Positions 1-4,825 of a stretch of 5,185 bases of DNA are shown here, in pieces. Each line of letters starts with the position of its first letter. The stretch's first letter is position 1. The notes beneath the pieces are model-generated. The model saw nothing but the letters and a program-made list of their open reading frames with translations, was not told the origin of the DNA and ran no database searches. The stretch is taken from assembly GCA_947600345.1 (NCBI GenBank), contig CANQGC010000213.1, forward strand, positions 1-5,185, written 5' to 3'. Both the position numbers and the translations under genes were made by a program. Source of the DNA: an uncultured Clostridia bacterium (lineage in GTDB: Bacteria > Bacillota > Clostridia > Christensenellales > Aristaeellaceae).

Positions 1-166
1 TGTGGAACGACCATCGGGCGGAATCGGCGTAATATTCGCGGATGAAGGGATTGTCCTGGGGGCGCTCCTCGTGGGCCACGGCGCGCTCGCCGTAGCGCTC
101 GAGCAGGCGCTCCAGCAGCGTGGTCTTGCCCGCGGCCACCGCGCCGCTGATGGATATGTACTTCAT
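1..166 (-). CDS. Deoxynucleoside kinase, N-terminal part (runs off left edge)
   Basis: Reading leftward from the ATG at 166 gives 55 codons that begin MKYISISGAVAAGKTTLLER. Residues 8-15 (GAVAAGKT) form a Walker A P-loop directly after the first beta strand. Residues 39-55 read NPFIREYYADSARWSFH, which resembles the NPF...FY.D..RW.F substrate-site segment of the bacterial deoxyadenosine/deoxyguanosine kinase family. Members of that family phosphorylate deoxynucleosides with ATP or another NTP in cytoplasmic nucleotide salvage and are usually a little over 200 residues long, so about three quarters of the gene lies outside the window. A GAGGAGACGAGGGA ribosome site just upstream supports the start. 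Substrate preference (dA, dG or dC) cannot be told from this fragment. The gene is divergent from the radical SAM gene. Confidence 0.85.
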   Translation of the reverse strand, partial: MKYISISGAVAAGKTTLLERLLERYGERAVAHEERPQDNPFIREYYADSARWSFH

Positions 167-197
167 TCCCTCGTCTCCTCTCGGCAGCATCCCTTCA

Positions 198-225
198 ATT
201 ATAACAGATATTCGACAAAGCGCAA
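198..225 (-). promoter_or_regulatory. Promoter of the deoxynucleoside kinase gene (extended -10)
   Basis: On the minus strand a perfect TATAAT lies at 203-198, preceded by TGT at 206-204, which makes an extended -10. A weak -35 (TTGCGC, 225-220) sits 16 bp upstream. Transcription would start near 191, giving a leader of about 25 nt. The -35 falls inside a short palindrome, AAAGCG-caa-CGCTTT (217-231), that could be a protein site. Assigned from sequence only. Confidence 0.6.
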
Positions 226-276
226 CGCTTTTGTGTTAAGAAACGCCGGCGTGCGGGAAATCCCGGGCGGTGGGCG

Positions 277-305
277 TTGCCAAGCCTCCGCGTTTGTGCT
301 ATGCT
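277..305 (+). promoter_or_regulatory. Promoter of the radical SAM gene
   Basis: TTGCCA (277-282, 5 of 6 to the -35 consensus), a 17-bp spacer, then TATGCT (300-305, 4 of 6) preceded by TGC, an extended -10. Transcription would start near 312, about 23 nt before the ATG at 335. The GGAGG ribosome site at 323-327 would fall early in the transcript. Confidence 0.6.
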
Positions 306-317
306 GATGGTAGCACA
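295..317. promoter_or_regulatory. Operator-like inverted repeat over the -10 of the radical SAM promoter
   Basis: Perfect 7-bp arms TGTGCTA (295-301) and TAGCACA (311-317) are separated by 9 bp. The element covers the -10 hexamer and the predicted start point. The arm centres are about 16 bp apart, roughly one and a half helical turns. Because the predicted transcript starts inside the element, it is more likely a DNA site for a dimeric regulator than an RNA hairpin. The regulator is unknown. Confidence 0.4.
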
Positions 318-334
318 CACGCGGAGGTTGCAGC

Positions 335-1459
335 ATGAAGATATCCAAGCGCGACGCCCTGACCTGGTTCGAATTCTTTGCACAGATGGATGAATATGAA
401 GCGCTCAATCCCCGGCAGCAGGAGATTGCCTTCGCGGTTCTCTCCCAGATCGAAGCGGCGGCCGACGCACGCTTCGCAGCGCTGGTGAAGGAGATTCCCG
501 GGCTGAAGTCGCTGGGCGGGCGGAGCCTCTACGTGGGCGACGACGCGCGCTTTCCCAGCGGCTGCCGCTCGTGCCTGCTGGGGACGGGGCTGAGCGCCGT
601 GCGCCGCACGAACCGCTGCAACGTGGCCTGCCCCTTCTGCTACAACTTCGGCGAACTGGACCAGATCGAGCCCATCGGCGAGGATCTCTGGGAGATCGGC
701 GGCACGAAGTTTCGCGAGGAGGACGTGGAGCTATTGCTGAACGTCTATCCCGCCCCGACGGGCATCGCCTACGTCTACCTGGAGCCCTTCATGGAGATCG
801 AGAGGTACTACGGCATCATTCGCCGCTTCCATGCGGCGGGCGTGCACCAGCACCTCTACACCAACGGCACGCTGTGCACGCCGGAGAACCTGCGCGCGCT
901 GGGCGAGGCCGGGCTGGACGAGCTGCGCTTCAACCTGGGCGCGTCGAATTGCGCGGACCGGGTGATCGAGAGCATCGACATCGCGAAGGAGCACATCCCG
1001 CAGGTGGGCATCGAGACGCCGATGACGCCGGAGTTCTACGATTCGTTCCAGCGCAAGAGGGCGGCGATCCTCGCCACGGGCCTGGACTTCATCAACTGCG
1101 CGGAGCTGCACCTGAATCCAAACAACCTGGGCAACTACCTGGGCGAGGACATGTACATGTACCGCCAGGGCTATCTATCCCCCATCTGGAGCCGGGAGAT
1201 CAGCCTGAAGCTGATGAGGCAGGCGGCGGAGGAGCGCTGGCCCATCGCCGTGCACGACTGCTCGAACCGCACGAAGTTCGCCCGCGACCTGAACTTACGC
1301 GCCAAGGAGGGCGGCTGGTTCGGCGCGAGCAGCTACGGCAGCGAGTTCGAAACCATCCCCTACTCCGCCTTCCTCCCCATCCTCCGCGACGAGACCTTCC
1401 CCTTCCTACAGGAGGAGCCCCTCCCCGCAGGCTACCGCCCCGGCGACCTCACCTTCTAG
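335..1459 (+). CDS. Radical SAM protein, uncharacterised, PFL-activase-related
   Basis: A 374-residue protein that very likely carries out radical chemistry on an unknown substrate. The signature CX3CX2C, read as CNVACPFC at residues 95-102, would bind the SAM-ligating [4Fe-4S] cluster. A second pair, GCRSC (Cys77, Cys80), lies just before it, and Cys309 (HDCSNRT) lies near the C-terminus. This layout of a CxxC about 15 residues ahead of the radical SAM motif recalls uncharacterised, mostly archaeal, proteins described as related to pyruvate formate-lyase activating enzyme; that placement is from memory. Other motifs are YLEP (148-151), YTNGTL (175-180), and CAELHLNPNN (255-264) near the end of the barrel. 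Residues 1-60 are helical with no cluster motif. The ATG at 335 has a GGAGG 7 nt upstream. No signal peptide or membrane segment is visible, so it is probably cytoplasmic. It appears to be transcribed alone from its own promoter, so context gives no substrate. Confidence 0.85.
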   Translation: MKISKRDALTWFEFFAQMDEYEALNPRQQEIAFAVLSQIEAAADARFAALVKEIPGLKSLGGRSLYVGDDARFPSGCRSCLLGTGLSAVRRTNRCNVACPFCYNFGELDQIEPIGEDLWEIGGTKFREEDVELLLNVYPAPTGIAYVYLEPFMEIERYYGIIRRFHAAGVHQHLYTNGTLCTPENLRALGEAGLDELRFNLGASNCADRVIESIDIAKEHIPQVGIETPMTPEFYDSFQRKRAAILATGLDFINCAELHLNPNNLGNYLGEDMYMYRQGYLSPIWSREISLKLMRQAAEERWPIAVHDCSNRTKFARDLNLRAKEGGWFGASSYGSEFETIPYSAFLPILRDETFPFLQEEPLPAGYRPGDLTF

Positions 1460-1504
1460 CCGGCCGGCGGGGCCGGCGGCCAGCTGCTGCCGCGTGGAAG
1501 CGAC

Positions 1505-1541
1505 GGACTCCCGCCCCCATAGATTCGAGGGGCGGGAGTCC
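1505..1541 (+). terminator. Terminator hairpin, copy 1
   Basis: A perfect 13-bp stem, GGACTCCCGCCCC (1505-1517) with GGGGCGGGAGTCC (1529-1541), closes an 11-nt loop. It is followed by TGCGTTTCTATTCT, which is T-rich but lacks an unbroken T run. It lies 45 nt after the radical SAM stop and probably ends that transcript. Confidence 0.65.
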
Positions 1542-1633
1542 TGCGTTTCTATTCTACAGGAAGGATAGTTCGAAGCATGAAATCGGGCCCGGCCGGCGGG
1601 GCCGGCGGCCAGCTGCTGCCGCATGGAAGCGAC

Positions 1634-1670
1634 GGACTCCCGCCCCCATAGATCCGAGGGGCGGGAGTCC
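1634..1670 (+). terminator. Terminator hairpin, copy 2
   Basis: This is the same 13-bp stem in the second 129-bp unit, arms 1634-1646 and 1658-1670, with the same T-rich tail. The only change inside the element is one loop base (t to c), so pairing is untouched. Confidence 0.6.
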
Positions 1671-1707
1671 TGCGTTTCTATTCTACAGGAAGGATAGTTC
1701 GAAGCAC

Positions 1708-1755
1708 GAAATCGGGCCCGGCAGGAATGGGCCCGATTTCTAACGTTTCGTTTTT
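1708..1755 (+). terminator. Third terminator, with T-rich tail
   Basis: A perfect 12-bp stem, GAAATCGGGCCC (1708-1719) and GGGCCCGATTTC (1729-1740), closes a 9-nt loop. TAACGTTTCGTTTTT follows, the best T tail of the three plus-strand hairpins here. The left arm also occurs at 1579-1590 in copy 1, so a longer alternative pairing with 1729-1740 is possible. The T run is on the plus-strand side, so it best serves rightward transcription. Confidence 0.7.
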
Positions 1756-1887
1756 GGGGTTCACGGGGTTACGGGGGTGGGTGCGCCGGGGTCTTCGCGG
1801 CGAAGCCGAATCGGATTCTCAAGGGTCACGGCTTTTGAATGGGTCTGGACGGAGCCCGGCGGCTCCGGACGGAGTCCGGCGGCCGAA
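1756..1887. other. Non-coding gap between convergent genes, with a 20-bp-period GC repeat
   Basis: No credible gene is present. At 1847-1862 and 1867-1882 a 16-bp GC-rich segment (GGACGGAGCCCGGCGG and a one-base variant) is repeated directly with a 20-bp period. It contains the hairpin GGAGCC-cggc-GGCTCC (1851-1866). This lies just past the stop of the Sel1 gene on the minus strand and may help end its transcript, but no T run follows on that strand, so I do not call a terminator. Confidence 0.5.
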
Positions 1888-3309
1888 TCATTCACCCCCG
1901 AGCCTGGCCACAGCTGCGACGGCATCCTGGTTGCCCTGGGCTGCCGAGAGCTTGTACCACTCCAGCGCCTGATCGAGATCCTGATCCACGCCGCGGCCCT
2001 GCTCGTACTGCTCGCCGAGGTTGCACTGTGCGTCCGCGTCGCCCTGCTCGGCGGCCTTGCGGAACCATTCCACCGCCTGTGCGTCATCCTGCTCGATGCC
2101 CTCGCCGTCGCGGTACGCTACGCCGAGATTGTTCTGCGCGGCGGCATAACCCAGCGTGGCGGACATTTGGTACCATTCGACGGCCGCCTCGTGGTCCAAT
2201 TCCACGCCATAGCCATTGTCGCACATCCAGCCGATGTGGCACAGCGCCTCCGGGTTTCCCCTTTCGGCGGCCCTCTGGAACCACTCCAATGCCGTGGCGT
2301 AGTCCAAATCCATGCCTTGACCGTACGCATACAGCAGGCCGAGGCCGTTTTGTGCGGGGGCGTATCCCTGTGCCGCGGCTTCGCGATACCATTCCGTCGC
2401 CAGCTCATAGTTCTGCTCCACGCCGCGACCCGCAACGTACAACCAACCGAGGTTGTACTGCGATTCGGCGTCGCCCTGCTCGGCGGCCTCGCGGAACCAT
2501 TTCGCCGCTTGCGCGTAGTCCTGTTCTACGCCTTCGCCATTTCGGTACGCCAGGCCGAGATTGCACTGCGCGGCGACGTTGCCCTGTTCGGCGGCCAGAA
2601 GGTACCACTGAACGGCCTGCTCGTAATCCACATCCACGCCGCAGCCGTTGTAATACATCCAGCCGATGTTGCATTGTGCGTCGGAATCGCCCTGCTCGGC
2701 GGCCTTGAGATACCATTCCATTGCCAGCGCGTAATCCTGATCCATGCCGCAGCCGTTGGCGTACAACCAGGCGACGCTGCCCTGCGCGACGGGATTGCCC
2801 TGCTCGGCGGATTTGAGATACCATTCCATCGCCTGGGCGTAGTCCTGATCCACGCCGCGGCCGTACTCGTACATCATGCCGATGTTGAACTGCGCGGCGT
2901 CGTGGCCCTGGTCGGCCGCCTTGCGATACCATTCCATCGCCTGGGCGTAGTCCTGATCCACGCCATAGCCGTGCTCATACATGTAGCCGAGCCGATTTTG
3001 GGCGCTTGCGTTGCCCTGATCGGCGGATTTGCGGTACCATTCCACGGCTTCCTCGAAGTCCTGCTCCACGCCGTAGCCGTTGCGGTACATGTAGCCCACC
3101 TGGTCTTGCGCCTCGGCGTGGCCCGCCTCCGCCGCCTGGATCAGAAACTCCAGCGCGGTTTCGTCGTCCTGCGGCACATTCTCGCCGTAGAAGTACTCCA
3201 TGCCGCGCTCGTAGAGCGTCTCGGCATCGCTCGCGCCGCCCTCCGCCAGCGCAAAGCTCGCCGTCAGCAGGACGGCCAGCAGCCAGGTGATCCAGATTTG
3301 CTTCTTCAT
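1888..3309 (-). CDS. Exported protein of twelve Sel1-like repeats
   Basis: A 473-residue protein read leftward from the ATG at 3309. I chose this start over an upstream in-frame ATG at 3426 because a GGAGG ribosome site (3323-3319) lies 9 nt before it and it opens a clean signal peptide: MKK, a hydrophobic core, and a likely signal peptidase I site after ALA (residue 22). Residues 29-460 are twelve consecutive 36-residue Sel1 repeats (a TPR-like helix pair) with the pattern A-x-A-Q-x-x-L-G-x-x-Y...G-x-G-V-x-Q-D-Y-x-x-A-x-x-W-Y-x-x-A-A-x-Q-G. A 13-residue cap follows. Sel1 arrays form superhelical scaffolds for protein contacts. The protein is strongly acidic and its partner is unknown. There is no anchor, lipobox or catalytic domain, so it is probably secreted or surface-associated. 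Unpaired cysteines occur in units 5, 6, 7, 10 and 12, which is unusual for a secreted protein. Confidence 0.92.
   Translation of the reverse strand: MKKQIWITWLLAVLLTASFALAEGGASDAETLYERGMEYFYGENVPQDDETALEFLIQAAEAGHAEAQDQVGYMYRNGYGVEQDFEEAVEWYRKSADQGNASAQNRLGYMYEHGYGVDQDYAQAMEWYRKAADQGHDAAQFNIGMMYEYGRGVDQDYAQAMEWYLKSAEQGNPVAQGSVAWLYANGCGMDQDYALAMEWYLKAAEQGDSDAQCNIGWMYYNGCGVDVDYEQAVQWYLLAAEQGNVAAQCNLGLAYRNGEGVEQDYAQAAKWFREAAEQGDAESQYNLGWLYVAGRGVEQNYELATEWYREAAAQGYAPAQNGLGLLYAYGQGMDLDYATALEWFQRAAERGNPEALCHIGWMCDNGYGVELDHEAAVEWYQMSATLGYAAAQNNLGVAYRDGEGIEQDDAQAVEWFRKAAEQGDADAQCNLGEQYEQGRGVDQDLDQALEWYKLSAAQGNQDAVAAVARLGGE
1930..3225 (-). repeat. Twelve 108-bp units encoding the Sel1 array
   Basis: The coding sequence repeats every 108 bp, twelve times, in frame. 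Most units have drifted, but units 3 and 4 share a run of 40 identical bases at exactly 108-bp spacing (2817-2856 and 2925-2964). This points to recent unit duplication or gene conversion, so copy number may vary between strains. Confidence 0.85.
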
Positions 3310-3399
3310 TTGAATATCCCTCCTCGTTTCGTTTTCGCCGTTGCTCGCCGGTGGTCTCGCGGGGAGACGAAATACGCGCTGCAGATTCAGGCGATTCCT

Positions 3400-3415
3400 C
3401 ATAGCTATATTAACA
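3400..3415 (-). promoter_or_regulatory. Possible promoter of the Sel1 gene (extended -10)
   Basis: In an AT-rich patch the minus strand reads TGT-TAATAT (3415-3407), an extended -10 with a 4 of 6 hexamer. No good -35 is visible. Transcription would begin near 3400 and give a leader of about 90 nt. That leader holds a small hairpin, GTCTC-N5-GAGAC (plus-strand 3354-3368), of doubtful meaning. Confidence 0.35.
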
Positions 3416-3497
3416 TAAAAATACAAGAAATGCTACCGAAAAATTCCAGATTCTGAAGCAGTCCAGTAAAAGCAGGCGCAAAAGAATCACCCATGAA

Positions 3498-3647
3498 CTA
3501 GAAGCCCCGTTCGGTTTTGCACTGAACAGGGCTTTTATAGCCCAGGGCGGCAGCGCGCCGGTTGTTATTGAAGTAATGCACATACCGATCCAGGAGCAAA
3601 GGTATGTCTTTCGCCTCCGGCAGGCTGAAGTCAAGATATTCTACCAT
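3498..3647 (-). pseudogene. IS3-family transposase, C-terminal remnant
   Basis: Leftward in this frame 49 residues end with a TAG at 3500-3498. They include DRYVHYFNNNRRAAALGYKS followed by PVQCKTERGF, the typical end of IS3/IS150-type OrfB transposases (the Y-x-x-Y-N...R...L-x-x-x-SP-x-x-Y/C-x-T segment after the last catalytic Glu of the DDE domain). A whole OrfB is near 270-300 residues, so the catalytic core is missing. The frame stays open upstream to a stop at 3707-3705, but the sequence there is not recognisable to me. No terminal inverted repeats or target duplication are evident, so this is a dead fragment. The ATG at 3647 is only the nearest one and is not claimed as a start. Confidence 0.75.
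3502..3536 (+). terminator. Hairpin with T tail over the transposase 3' end
   Basis: AAGCCC (3502-3507) pairs with GGGCTT (3529-3534). After one c/a mismatch, GTTC (3509-3512) pairs with GAAC (3524-3527), closing an 11-nt loop. TTATAG follows. It looks like a weak terminator that would stop rightward readthrough into the element. It overlaps the remnant coding sequence. Confidence 0.35.
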
Positions 3648-3652
3648 AAAAC

Positions 3653-3693
3653 AAAGGTAGACTTCATGGTGTCTTTCCCATGTGTCTACCTTT
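3653..3693. repeat. Long interrupted palindrome between the two gene relics
   Basis: Perfect 10-bp arms AAAGGTAGAC (3653-3662) and GTCTACCTTT (3684-3693) enclose inner arms CATGG (3665-3669) and CCATG (3678-3682) around an 8-nt loop, giving about 15 paired bases. On the minus strand it is followed by TGTTTTATG, so it could act as a terminator there. It could also be a rearrangement junction next to the transposase relic. Confidence 0.5.
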
Positions 3694-3700
3694 AGCTTAC

Positions 3701-3742
3701 TACTTCACCGAAGGCTACCGGCCGAGGGATTTGACGTTCTGA
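3701..3742 (+). pseudogene. Possible C-terminal relic of a radical SAM paralogue
   Basis: The plus strand reads YFTEGYRPRDLTF then TGA (3740-3742). The intact radical SAM protein ends AGYRPGDLTF then TAG. Eight of the nine residues from GYRP to the end match, both directly before a stop, while many third codon positions differ. That fits an old diverged paralogue better than a recent copy. The frame is open upstream (FPMCLPLAY...) but shows no further likeness that I can see. The match is short, so chance remains possible. Confidence 0.4.
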
Positions 3743-3760
3743 GCCTTTCAATTTTCAGGT

Positions 3761-3799
3761 AAACGGCGAAGCCAGCGCAACGTGGCTCCGCCGTTTTGA
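3761..3799. terminator. Terminator hairpin downstream of the XRE regulator
   Basis: AAACGGCG (3761-3768) pairs with CGCCGTTT (3789-3796). After one a/c mismatch, AGCCA (3770-3774) pairs with TGGCT (3783-3787) around an 8-nt loop. Four Ts close the plus-strand side and three the minus-strand side. It can end leftward transcription of the regulator, whose stop is about 30 nt away, or rightward transcription past the relic that ends at 3742. Confidence 0.55.
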
Positions 3800-3825
3800 T
3801 TCGTTCCCCATAATTCAGCCCTGAT

Positions 3826-4050
3826 TCACTTTTTCGGATAAGCCGTGCGAATGTTGCTAGCCCCGCTGATGTAATCCATGGAGACATCATAATACTTTGC
3901 CAGGATCAATAACCGCTCGACGGGGATGCGCGTCTTTCCGCTTTCGTAATCGGCATACGTCCGTTGGCCGACATATAACAAATCGGCCACAGTCTGCTGA
4001 GAAAGGGAATTATCCTCCCGCAACGCGCGAATGCGTTCATTATACTTCAT
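3826..4050 (-). CDS. Small XRE/Cro-type helix-turn-helix regulator
   Basis: A 74-residue protein consisting almost only of a Cro/C1-type HTH domain (about residues 4-62). LSQQTVADLL (16-25) forms the first HTH helix, V27-G28 the turn, and QRTYADYESGKT (29-40) the recognition helix and the conserved YE.G motif. Then come R-x-P and L-x-x-L-A-x-Y-Y-x-V-S-x-D-Y, the usual end of HTH_3 domains. A tail of about 12 residues (SNIRTAYPKK) follows. It lacks a sensor or peptidase domain, so it probably acts as a plain dimeric repressor, as in phage, toxin-antitoxin or restriction-controller settings. GAGGT (4061-4057) is a fair ribosome site. It is divergent from the coiled-coil membrane protein gene and likely controls the shared intergenic region, and perhaps itself. 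Confidence 0.9.
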   Translation of the reverse strand: MKYNERIRALREDNSLSQQTVADLLYVGQRTYADYESGKTRIPVERLLILAKYYDVSMDYISGASNIRTAYPKK

Positions 4051-4068
4051 CGCTCTACCTCATCAACC

Positions 4069-4074
4069 AGTATA
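4069..4074 (-). promoter_or_regulatory. Possible -10 of the XRE regulator gene
   Basis: The minus strand reads TATACT at 4074-4069 (5 of 6 to consensus). No convincing -35 is seen at the right distance. If used, the leader is only about 12 nt, barely enough for the ribosome site. Confidence 0.3.
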
Positions 4075-4093
4075 AAGAAATTATGATGAGGGA

Positions 4094-4122
4094 TTGACTT
4101 TTAGAGTAATAAACACTAAAAT
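4094..4122 (+). promoter_or_regulatory. Promoter of the coiled-coil membrane protein gene
   Basis: TTGACT (4094-4099, 5 of 6), a 17-bp spacer and TAAAAT (4117-4122, 5 of 6) make the best sigma-A-type promoter in the window. Transcription should start near 4129, about 35 nt before the ATG at 4164. The spacer is occupied by a palindrome. Confidence 0.75.
4099..4121. promoter_or_regulatory. Candidate operator for the XRE regulator
   Basis: An imperfect palindrome TTTTAGAGT (4099-4107) - 5 bp - ACACTAAAA (4113-4121) pairs at eight of nine arm positions. It spans exactly from the end of the -35 to within the -10 of the strong promoter, so a bound dimer would block RNA polymerase. Its place beside an XRE gene suggests that protein as the ligand; this is inference. 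Confidence 0.5.
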
Positions 4123-4163
4123 AAGCATTGGAGCAATAATACAAGGGAAAGGCGGTATCAACC

Positions 4164-4793
4164 ATGGCGGAAAGAAATTACAAGGTTCAGGAATTCATCG
4201 CGAAACTTCAATCCGAGATCGACGAATTGGAGCGTAAGCGGCAGGACGAGGCCATGCTGGCGTTGGGATTGTACGAGGAAAAGGAAGAAATCTTAGATGA
4301 CGAGAAAAGGAAGTACATAAATTATGATGCTTCGATGAAAGATTACAAGGAACGCATTGTGGACGGCGAGAAGAGATACGTCAAATCGCAAAAAGTCCCG
4401 ATTCGTGTTTCGCGCGATGTGTTTGCACAGATCCAGGAATTGCTGGCGCGGAAGGCGCTCCTCGAAGGTGAATCCAGACAGGAGAAATCCAAGCCAGAAA
4501 ATCCCGAGCCGCCCTTCCAGGTGGAGATGCGCGCTGAATCCTCCAATAGCGGCTCCGCATTCTTCTTCAAGGTAATCGCTTGGATTCTATGGATCGGCGG
4601 CCTGATTCTTGCGTTTATGACCTCCTTCGTCGATGTGGGATATGGCGATTCCGAATTCCGCTTTGCGCTGTTTTTGCCCACTATCCTGACCTATGGCCTC
4701 TATGGCTGCATGGCGATGGTTGCGGCGGAATTGTTGGAAAACGTCGCATCAATCCGTGCCGCGCTGGAATCCATTCGATTCAAAAAGAATTGA
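4164..4793 (+). CDS. Coiled-coil protein with two C-terminal membrane segments, unknown function
   Basis: A 209-residue protein I do not recognise. Residues 1-60 are highly charged and helical (EFIAKLQSEIDELERKRQDE and onward), as in a coiled coil. Residues 62-104 are also charged and mixed, and 105-132 form a Pro/Glu/Ser-rich linker. Two membrane segments follow, about 133-156 (FFFKVIAWILWIGG...) and 167-189 (FALFLPTILTYGLYG...), joined by a short acidic loop (DVGYGDSE). A short amphipathic tail (LLENVASIRAALESIRFKKN) ends in basic residues. With no signal peptide, the positive C-terminal tail suggests both termini face the cytoplasm. AAAGGCGG (4148-4155) is a modest ribosome site 9 nt before the ATG. 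Third-position GC is lower than in the flanking core genes. It is divergent from the XRE gene and followed by a strong terminator, so it forms a single-gene transcript. No enzymatic motif is visible. Confidence 0.8.
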   Translation: MAERNYKVQEFIAKLQSEIDELERKRQDEAMLALGLYEEKEEILDDEKRKYINYDASMKDYKERIVDGEKRYVKSQKVPIRVSRDVFAQIQELLARKALLEGESRQEKSKPENPEPPFQVEMRAESSNSGSAFFFKVIAWILWIGGLILAFMTSFVDVGYGDSEFRFALFLPTILTYGLYGCMAMVAAELLENVASIRAALESIRFKKN

Positions 4794-4825
4794 TTCTGCT
4801 CTTTCACGATCACGCCCGGCGCGGG

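Larger units (their letters stand above)
1460..1722 (+). repeat. 129-bp tandem duplication directly after the radical SAM stop codon
   Basis: Copy 1 (1460-1588) and copy 2 (1589-1717) differ at only three positions by my alignment (g/a at 1493/1622, t/c at 1525/1654, t/c at 1578/1707). A further 5 bp, CCGGC (1718-1722), begin a third copy, and the same CCGGC starts both full copies, so slippage or recombination at short homology is a likely origin. Each unit opens with a GC-rich stretch (in copy 1, a GCCGGCC...GGCCGGC inverted repeat that also uses the last base of the stop codon). It then holds a 13-bp terminator hairpin and ends with the left arm of the downstream hairpin. No coding sense is apparent. 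Confidence 0.85.

Noticed and set aside
2..307. A 101-codon plus-strand frame at the left edge
   Set aside because: It is antisense to the deoxynucleoside kinase start and crosses the divergent promoter region, with no family likeness.
1406..1624. A minus-strand frame with a repeated RQQLAAGPAGR motif
   Set aside because: The repeated peptide is the translated 129-bp duplication. There is no ribosome site, and the stretch is explained by terminator hairpins.
571..1743. A 390-codon plus-strand frame overlapping the radical SAM gene and the 129-bp repeats
   Set aside because: Its Arg/Pro/Gly-rich sequence is the typical product of reading a GC-rich gene out of frame, and its repeated tail only reflects the DNA duplication.
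1930..3225. Regular 108-bp repeats considered as a CRISPR-like or other non-coding array
   Set aside because: The period is an exact 36 codons, the units diverge mainly at variable Sel1 positions, and there are no conserved repeat/unique spacer blocks.
3309..3426. An upstream in-frame start for the Sel1 gene at 3426, adding 39 residues
   Set aside because: The extension would bury the signal peptide behind a basic stretch, has no good ribosome site and would begin upstream of the likely promoter. The start at 3309 has GGAGG and a clean signal peptide.
1777..3456. A 559-codon open frame on the plus strand, antisense to the Sel1 gene
   Set aside because: It has a 36-residue period only because it mirrors the 108-bp Sel1 units. 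It has no clear ribosome site, and its low-complexity hydrophobic repeats match no family, whereas the minus strand has a signal peptide, a ribosome site and canonical repeats.
3410..3634. A 74-codon minus-strand frame over the transposase relic
   Set aside because: It is in a different frame from the recognisable IS3 transposase tail and has no family likeness.
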